From NCBI GenBank assembly GCA_026168455.1, contig CM047426.1:64653238-64717237 (forward strand): a stretch of 64,000 nucleotides of DNA, read 5' to 3'. Within the stretch, counting starts at the first letter, position 1. Every line of letters starts with the position of its first letter. Under the pieces are notes generated by a model that had not been told where the DNA came from, made no database searches, and saw only the letters and a list, made by a program, of their open reading frames with translations. Source of the stretch: Theocolax elegans (Eukaryota > Arthropoda > Insecta > Hymenoptera > Cerocephalidae). Positions 55,840 to 64,000 of the stretch are shown piece after piece. A program made the position numbers and the translations under genes.

Positions 55840-56375
55840 AAATTTAGTCCATATGCATATAATATGTGGTAAATCCTCTTCACATTAATTTTGACATTAT
55901 GGAATATTTTATCTGTGGTTGAACACTAAATATATATCTACGCCGATCTCTGGACGCAGAAAAGTATCTGTAAAACAAGAAAAATAAATATACGACAACA
56001 GTAATTCAAAATCTAACATAAATCATACTTTCAACTTTACTGACCTGGTGTGTATATATATCTGAATCGCGAAAACGCTTGCAGATACGTAAGGTATAAA
56101 CATAGATGGATCATCAAGTAGTAGATGAAATAAGTAATTTTTAAGAGATTCTAGACAGGTTGCATGTTCCGACCTTGAAGTAAGTCTATATGCATATAAT
56201 ATGTGGTAGCTTCTCTTGAGATTAATTTTGAATTTGTGGAAAATATCTTTGGTTGAATACAGATATACGTCTACGCTGACCTCTTGAAACATAAGTATCT
56301 TTAAAACAGAAAATATAAATATATATCAACCTAAAGTAAAATCTAGAATAAATCACACTTTGATCTTTGATGTAG
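55840..56375. repeat. Diverged direct duplication (about 330-bp period)
   Basis: 55845-56040 and 56180-56375 share ATATGCATATAATATGTGGTA and the following segments (TCTACGC(C/T)GA, ATAAATCA(T/C)ACTTT) at the same spacing, but with many substitutions. No coding function is seen. Confidence 0.7.
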
Positions 56376-57195
56376 TCACATCACTAGGCGCTACCTGAAA
56401 ATAAAAAAAAAAATATATTAATAAATAAGTATTCAATATTAAGAGGTAAAATATGTGAATATACTTATCTGTATTAACAAGGTGATGACGTGAACATCCA
56501 GAACGTTGTACGGTGTCAAAGTGTCCGTGAGGTTTGTCGTTGTCAGCTACTCCTTGGCACGCTGCATCTGAATTAAGAAATATGTTAATATTGCATAATA
56601 GTAATTATTTATTGGTTAATAGAGACATATATGTAATAAGTAGGAAGTAAATAAAATATATAATATAGAATTATCAACCGAATCAACAGGAGTTATCAAT
56701 AGAATGCAAAAACAGTTCCCAATTAATTGACACGTAACTTCCTTAAATTAAAATGTTGATCCTATATGTAATATATTACTCAAATATACTATTATTTAAT
56801 TATATAAAAAAAAATTTTATAATATTTCTAAAAATATTTTCTTTTCTTATAAATAAATAATATTTTACGATATATCTAAAATGATTTATATTTGTTTATA
56901 AAGTACATTTAAAATGTTAAACAAATACCTCTGTATATTTTCTACGGTAAAAATGAAATACATTAAATAAATAAATTGGGCAATTAAACATATGTATACG
57001 ATAACATTAGTCACATGCTATTTCCAAGCAAAGGAAAAAATTTATAAATCGTTTATAATTCCGATATCCAGTAGAAAGGAAATATTTTAAATAAATGAAA
57101 CGGGCCAGTAAGCACATTTGTGTGATGGTACTGATTATAATTCTGATTATAATTTATACTTGGTTACACGCGTATATTCGAAATAAGATACATAT
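56376..57195. other. AT-rich non-coding stretch
   Basis: I see no gene or clear repeat in this interval. Confidence 0.5.
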
Positions 57196-58148
57196 GGGCT
57201 ATTTCACGTCAAGTGGTACGATGAAAATTTTAAATCGCTCCAAAATTTGAAAACAGGCTGGAAATATCTTCCAGAAGATAGAAAAAAATTTTTAGGTGTT
57301 AAAAATAATTTGCCTAAGAGTTATTCCACCATGAAAAATGGAAATTTTTCAATTTTTTAGAAAAATTTCTATTTTTAAAGCCATTTATCTCAAAATCTAT
57401 TGATTTTTTTAAAAAAATGTTACATACAACTTTTGTTCAAAATAATCTTTAGAACTTATCTACCTTAGTTACAATTCTTAATTTTTAAATTTCGAAGAGA
57501 TAGAACGCCTGGAAATATTGAATATCAAAAAAAGGCGACCACGCCACAATCGATTTTGATCTAACACCGCTCAAAAGATCACATTTTTCGAGAGCTTTCG
57601 AGTGGCGGTGGTTAGATTATTGGCCAAGACCGCTGGTGTAGGTTATACCTCATAAACCTCATAAAATCACTAATTTTCATGTATTTTAGGGCATAACTTA
57701 CACCAGCGGTCTTGGCCAATAATCTAACCACCGCCACTCGAAAGCTCTCGAAAAATGTGATCTTTTGAGCGGTGTTAGATCAAAATCGATTGTGGCGTGG
57801 TCGCCTTTTTTTGATATTCAATATTTCCAGGCGTTCTATCTCTTCGAGAATTTAAAATTAAGAATTGTAACCCAGGTAGATAAGTTCTAAAGATTATTTT
57901 GAACAAAAGTTGTTTGTAATGTTTTTTCAAAAAAATCAATAGATTTTGAGATAAATGGCTTTGAAAATAGCAATTTTCCTAAAAAAATTGAAAAATTTCC
58001 ATTTTTCATGGTGGAATAACTCTTAGGCAAATTATTTTTAACACCTAAATTTTTTTTTCTATCTTCTGGAAGATATTTCCAGCCAGTTCTCAAATTTTGG
58101 AGCGATTTAAAATTTTCATCGTACCACTTGACGTGAAATAGCCCATAT
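57196..58148. mobile_element. Palindromic MITE/foldback-like element
   Basis: Left arm (57196-57650) and right arm (57690-58148) are near-perfect inverted copies (outer end TGGGCTATTTCACGTCAAG) around a short spacer of about 40-70 bases. TA dinucleotides flank the outer TGGGC ends on both sides and can be read as a TA target duplication of mariner-type elements. No transposase is encoded. Differences between arms are mostly single bases and A/T-run lengths. Confidence 0.88.
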
Positions 58149-58290
58149 GCAGTTGGTAGTTGTATTCACGACTATACTAATATTTGTATAATTGTTGAGG
58201 AGTTAATAAAAACAACAAATTTAACGAAACTAAATTTATTTTTCCTTCTAATTTCTCTTGACAGACTGGTGCGGCAAGCGCGCACGCTCT

Positions 58291-58300
58291 CTTTTATAGA
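58291..58300 (-). promoter_or_regulatory. TATA box in the candidate BEL LTR
   Basis: CTATAAAAGA on the minus strand (58300-58291), about 50-60 bases upstream of an AATAAA near 58241-58236, fits an LTR U3/R arrangement. Confidence 0.55.
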
Positions 58301-58720
58301 CCATCTTGGGGGTGGAGAGACGCAGCTCCCAACCATACTCCTAACCCCCCTTCAAATTTAACCCTTTAACCAATCACCGATAAGTAATAGGAGTAGGGGG
58401 TCTGCGTGACGACACCCGCAAGACTGCCTTTACAAAACAGCATTACATATGTCTTTTTCTTAGAATACAAATCAGAAATAGAAAGATATCCCAAGGTTCC
58501 TTGTCATTATTATTATTTTCTATTTTTCTTTTTATTTTATAGCAGCTCGCGTACGCTCCCGTACTTACCGAGTTCCTGCTTCTCTTTTCAGTCTCATTTA
58601 TTTCTATTTTTATCAATAAAATATTTGTTCAGTTCTTTCATTAATCGAAGAATTCATATTCAGTTCAATTTATATGTAATTTATTATTAGTTCTAAATTC
58701 TTCCATTAATTTAATTAGTC

Positions 58721-58863
58721 AATATCCATTCAGTTCTTTCACCAATCAAAGAGTTCCCCAGAGATTATGTCTAAGATTAGTTAATATCCATTCAGTTCTT
58801 TCACCAATCAAAGAGTTCCCTAGAGATTATGTCTTAGATTAGTTAATATCAGTTCAGTTCTTT
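58721..58863. repeat. 62-bp tandem repeat in the LTR
   Basis: AATATCCATTCAGTTCTTTC units begin at 58721, 58783 and 58845 (62-base spacing), the last one partial. They lie within the LTR U3, where such repeats can carry promoter or enhancer sites. Confidence 0.75.
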
Positions 58864-59148
58864 GAATAAAACCTTGGTCCACCTCTCCATTTCAATTACT
58901 CGCGTAACAATAATTAAGTTAAATGAACTTAAAATTAATTAGCCTAATCTTAAAGTTAAATGAACTTAATCCATTTTAACCTTGAACATAAATAATCTTA
59001 ATACATGAACTTAATGTTAATTAGCCTAATTTGAAATTAAATAAACTCAAACCATATTTTAAATTCGAACACAAATAAAATTTTTTTTTTTTTAATAAAT
59101 GCATGTTGGTAACATACTCCCACCAAGTACGAAAGTATAATTCGTACT

Positions 59149-62100
59149 TCACTTTGTTGTTGACAATTGAATAAGTTTGTGCACTGGTCTTAGGTATACT
59201 TTATCTTTAGTGCGTACTTTTACAGAGCGAATTTTATTATCGGGTCCAGGAAATACTTCCTGAATAATACCCATAATCCACATATTTCTTGGCAAGTTAT
59301 TATCTACTAACATGACTATATCATCTATTTTGATGGGTTCTTCATCTTGTTGCCATCTTTGACGGGGAATTAGGTCTGGTAAGTATTCTTTGATCCATCG
59401 GTGCCAGAACATATCGGTAAGTGCTTGTGATAATCGCCATTGTTTTCGTGAGCATAATTCCGATGCGTCGTACCTTGTTAGGATCGACGTACTTGATGTG
59501 GCCCCTATAAGGAAGTGGTTTGGAGTCAGAGCAACAGGATCGTTAGGATCGACCGATACGTGCGTGAGAGGTCGACTATTAATTGTATGTTCTGCCTCCA
59601 CCAATAAGGTTAAAAGAATTTCTTCCTTTGGAGCTCTTGTTTTCAATGTGATGCTCAGAGCTACTTTCACGCTACGGATTAGCCTTTCCCAACTGCCTCC
59701 CATATGAGGCGCGTATGGAGGGATAAACTTCCAATCTATTCCTCGTTCTGACAGGAAATGTTGTTGCTGAGTGGTATTTAAGGCTTTAATTGCATTTCGA
59801 AGCTCTTCGTTTGCGCCCCGCAAATTTGTTCCATTGTCCGAATATATAATCCGGGGTTGCCCTCTCCGAGATGACATGCGTCGTATAGCCATAATAGTAG
59901 AATCGGTGCTCAAGCTTGGTACCAATTCAATGTGGACAGCGCGGATGGTGAGGCATGTAAAAAGAACCCCCCATCTTTTCTCATGCCGTCGACCTACGGT
60001 TACGGTCATGGGGCCGAAATAGTCCATGCCGCAACACGTAAAGGGACGCTTGTGATGAGCAAGCCTAACCTTTGGGAGAAGGCTCATTTGCGGACAACGT
60101 GGTTTCGCGCGCAATTTTTTGCACATAATACAATGGCACGTTATGGCCTTTACTGTTGAGCGCAATTTTAATATCAAATATTTTTGTTTTAATTCATTTA
60201 TGACTGTCTCGTGGTTTCCGTGATTGAACTTTTTGTGGTAATATTCGATAAGTAGTCGAGGGTAACGGTGGTTACCGTCAAAGATTTTCGGGTATTTCAT
60301 CGATTTATCAACATTTTCGGTCAAAAGAATTCTGCTTTCAACATACATAATATTGCTTGTATCAAGCTTAGGGTTGAAATTAATCAGTTTACTTGATTTC
60401 TTAATTGGCTCGTTTCTTAGCAAAGATAAGAGCTCGTTCTTAAAACAATCAGTTTGTACTTTGCTTATCCCTAGCCGTTCGGCTTCATCCAGATCCCTAC
60501 GTCGTATGAGGTTGGTCATCGTAATATTTTCGTCCCTACATTTCTTGCTTCTCGTCGAGGGTGGTCTTTTGTAATTTCTCCATATTCTTATGCTTTTAAG
60601 TATTGTGGCCGTACTTCGTATTAACCGAAGCCACGACGAAAAGCGAGAAATGTCTGGTAGGATGATTGCTCTAGTTGGTTCAATAGAGTCTCTGATCACG
60701 CAAATTTTTTCTTCCCTATTCGTCTGTTTTACCGTTGGCTATACTGGCCATTGATCCGTTGTTAGGTATAAAAATTTTGGGCCCACTAACCATCTAGAAT
60801 TGCTAGAGAGTTTTTCACTTATATTCCTAGTAGCATCGTCTGGTGGGTTTTGTTTTGAATTTACCCAACGCCACTCTTTCACGTTGGTTAGTTCATCTAT
60901 TTCACCTAGGCGATGAGACACGAATGCATGGTATAAACGTGGGTCTGAACGTATCCATGTTAATACCGTAATAGAGTCAGACCACAAGATCCTTGCGTGA
61001 AACTTGACATCTATCTCTTTCTCTATATAATTTGCTAACCGGGCACCAATAAGCGCCGACTGAAGCTCCAGTCGAGGGATTGACGGTTGTTTCAAAGGAG
61101 CTACTTTACTTTTCCCAGCCACAAATGATACATATATTTGACCGTTCAGAAGCTCTACTCGCTTGTAGGCTACCGCTGCACTTGCGTATTTGCTTGCATC
61201 GCAAAAGATGTGAAGGTCGTTTCGACGAACAACCTGATTGCTTGACATATAACACCTCGGGATTATTAAATTTCTTATCTCTGGCAATTTGGCAATCCAT
61301 TCTTTCCATTTTATAAAATCACTCTCAAGTAGTGGTTTGTCCCAGCCTATACCCGAGCGCCACACTTCCTGTATTAATATACGGCTTCTTATGGTGAAAA
61401 CAGTTAGGAATCCCAGCGGGTCGAATACTGACATTATAATTTTTAACATCTCCCGTTTCGTTGGTACCTTTTCACCTTTTAATAAGCAACTTGGAATATT
61501 TTTTAATTCCAATTTGAATTGAAAAGTATCAGATGCAGGGTCCCAGTTGAGTCCCAATACCTTCTCGTATGAATGATCAGGGTTCTCATCGGTGAGAGCA
61601 ACTTTACCTACTGCTCTTATTGCTGGAGGAATTGTCTGAATTACTTGTCGGCTGTTACATGCCCAAGCGTGCATATTGAAACCTCCAGATTTATTTATGG
61701 CGATGACGTCTTTTAGTAAGATGATCGCCTCCTTTTCCGATGGTACACTTACTAATAAGTCGTCCATATACGTATTGTTTTTTATCGCGGCGATAGCTTT
61801 CGCTCTGTTCTTCCCGTGCTTGTCCGCATTCATGTCTTTTACGTATAACGCCGAACAAGGCGAGGATTTCGCTCCAAAGATAAGCGATGTCATATGATAA
61901 GTGTCCGGCGGTCGTGTTCGGTCTCTATTCCGCCATAGGAACATTTGAGAGCTCCTGTCCTTTTGTATCATTTTGACTCTCAGAAACATTTCTTGGATAT
62001 CTCCTTTTATTGCTACTTTGTACTGTCTAAATCGAAGTAGAACTCCGACTAGTGTTTTTAGGAAGTCAGGACCTGATAGAAGAGCATCGTTAAGGCAGAT

Positions 62101-64000
62101 GCCTTGCGATTTGGCGGCTGCATCAAATACAACCCTCATCTTGTTTTTATTTACTACAGCAAAGTGCGGTACGTACCAGCTTCTGTCAGTCTTGATAATC
62201 TGTCCATCGTTTTTAACTGCATATCCTTTATCAATTAATTTTTGAATTTCATCGTAGTATTTATCCGCATACTCTGAATTGTTGTCTAGCTTTCTTTCCA
62301 AATTTAAGAGACGATTCAGTGCACTTCGATAATTATCGGGAAGAGTCACCGAGTCGGATTTCCACAGAAGCCCTGTTTCCCAACCTTCTGGTGTCTGGTG
62401 GGTAGTGTCATTTAATATTGAAAGAGCTCTTTTGTCCTTTTCTGTAACTCTATCTTTGTGTGAGATACCTATTGATTCTAAGTGGAAATAACCTTTTACT
62501 AACTCGTGCAACAAATCATCGCACTGTTTGTGATTTTGAGTCACTACGTCATCAGCCCAATCTCGTGAAACAAGTATAGACTCACATTTCCTAGAGTTTC
62601 CGTCCCATATGTTTCCATGGACGACCCATCCTAGACGAGTAAATGATGCTACGGGAGAACTTTGGTTCTGACCTTTTATGTTTCGCGATATTATTAGGTC
62701 CCAATGGCTCTGTCCAATTAAGAGTTTTGGTGACGTGTCTTGGTAGAATTTTATATTTAAGTCATCTAGATATTTATGACCTTCGATGTCTCTTTTAGAC
62801 AATGATTGTTTTGGGAGTTTCAGATTTTCTACTGTCCTGATGTTGTCGAGGGTATATTTTGATCCATCATGTATGCTTTGAATATCTATGGTGACTATTT
62901 GACTATTATGACATATTGATTCGGTCCCATTTATACCTATCATAGTAAGTCTTATTTCACGTCCTATTGCACCGATCGATTTAGCGATGCATTCGTCTAA
63001 AAGTGTTATAGTCGAACCACTATCTAGCAGCGCAGTTATTTCTTTAACTATACCAGATGGTCCAATTAGTTTTACGGGAAGAATTTTTAGTAAAACTCTT
63101 TGATTCCTGTGTGTTGAAGTATATGCCGTGGTGACAAATCTTTTATTTGACAGGGCATTAATATCATCATCTAGTCATAATTCTTCTTTGTGCATCATCT
63201 GATGATGAGGCTTGACGCACCCATCTTTCCCGCACTTGGATGCTCTACAGTGGTAACGGAAATGACCGCGTTTTAGACAGCGAAAGCATACCTTTTGTTT
63301 TACTGCCCAATTCCACTTATCGTCTAGCGGTAATCCTACGAAGGTTTTACACTCTTCAATTGAATGCGGCTTTTCGCAAAATGGGCATGTTTTAGTGGTA
63401 TTTCGGTCTAATCGGGTGATGCCTTTCTTACTTAGATCGTGCTGATTATCCGTCGTGTTCGTAACTATGACGTTGGCGTTTTGATTAACCTGGTCGTACG
63501 TTCTCTTCCGATTTGGTTTGTTATTTGAGTCCGATGTTTTAAGATTCTTAGTGTCTATTTCATTGTTACGTAAGGTTCCCGCTTTACAAGCATTATCGGC
63601 TTGAATACATAAAAACTTATCTATTGTTATTAAACGTGGTTGCAAGGTTGGTTCGTTTGCAGCAAACCCATTATAAAGTGCAATTAACTCAGTAGGTAAT
63701 TTGCTCAATATATTTTGACATACCTCTGGACTGTACAAATACCCAACATTATTAAGCGATTTAATTGCTGCTACGGCGTTTGCTACCTTGTTGGCTAGTG
63801 TCACGATGTCACATTTACCCACGTTTAATTTTGGTAGACCTTTTATGTCCTTTATAAAGTTTTGTATAACAAAATTAGGATCACCGTATTGTCGCTGTAA
63901 GGTGCGCATAATTTTATCCGAGTCTTTGCCTAGTATTAGTAAGGAAGCCACTGATTCTCTAGCGGTCCCTTCTAGGCATGAATGCAAACGAGATACATTT
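59149..64000 (-). pseudogene. BEL/Pao retrotransposon polyprotein (gag, protease, RT, RNase H, integrase), two in-frame stops
   Basis: One frame from the right edge (about 64000) to 59149 is open except for TGA at 63177-63175 and TAG at 60741-60739. Gag (DUF1759-like, LEGTARESVASLL) ends in two zinc motifs (CPFCEKPHSIEEC and CFRCLKRGHFRYHC). Protease follows (LLDSGSTITLLD, about 63030), then RT with catalytic YMDDLLVS (about 61765) and RNase H (FCDASKYASAAVAY). Integrase has Asp in MDYFGPM, Asp in SDNGTN, Glu in GGSWERLI and a C-terminal DUF5641-like domain. All catalytic residues are intact. The gag/protease stop is in a UGA-CUA-G context. Confidence 0.93.

Larger units (their letters stand above)
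58193..59114 (-). repeat. Candidate BEL/Pao 3' LTR
   Basis: On the minus strand it begins TGTTACC (59114) right after a purine tract (TTGGTGGGAG) and ends CCTCAACA (58193), giving the usual TGT...ACA ends. A TATA box and an AATAAA lie inside in the expected order. It also contains 2.3 copies of a 62-bp tandem repeat. The 5' LTR is beyond the window, so the ends are inferred. Confidence 0.6.

Noticed and set aside
59390..62245. Plus-strand ORFs over BEL pol
   Set aside because: They are antisense shadows of the continuous minus-strand polyprotein.

Overview
The window looks like an accessory, transposon-dense stretch of an arthropod genome, most likely an insect. I saw no convincing complete host gene. 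The evidence is an AT-rich background, R1-clade and PHD-type non-LTR retrotransposons, Copia, Gypsy and BEL/Pao remnants, a tRNA-derived SINE, a decayed Tc1/mariner-like transposase, foldback elements and a large Polinton (Maverick). A hymenopteran host is a guess from family resemblance only.

1-12,951: a Copia fragment, then one R1-clade LINE (LINE-A) on the minus strand lying in a (TG)n/(CA)n microsatellite. LINE-A is split by a second, plus-strand R1-like LINE (LINE-B) with an 11-bp target-site duplication. Two head-to-tail duplications of about 1.8-1.9 kb then reshuffled the region. The copies differ mostly in homopolymer length, so some frameshifts may be consensus errors.

12,952-25,932: AT-rich spacer, a degenerate tandem repeat, a Gypsy remnant with an eroded integrase, a dead DDE transposase, and a PHD-type LINE (LINE-E) whose first ORF holds a SINE with clear target-site duplications.

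25,933-53,323: a Polinton with terminal inverted repeats of about 1.1 kb and subterminal repeat arrays. Nearly all genes lie on the minus strand: an extended or spliced N-terminal gene, protein-primed DNA polymerase B, a small conserved protein, packaging ATPase, integrase with chromodomain, penton-like and major capsid-like proteins, a basic virion-like protein, an adenain-like protease and a PC4-like protein. One acidic gene and one small ORF lie on the plus strand at the right end. A foldback element sits in the left TIR, and a full LINE (LINE-D) sits in an intron flanked by (GA)n. Polymerase, integrase, ATPase and one accessory gene carry stops or frameshifts, so the copy appears non-autonomous or is partly misassembled.

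53,324-64,000: AT-rich spacer, an exact-period 73-bp tandem repeat, a diverged direct duplication, a palindromic MITE-like element and a minus-strand BEL/Pao retrotransposon that runs off the right edge. BEL/Pao has a candidate LTR with a TATA box and a UGA-CUA-G stop at the gag/protease boundary.
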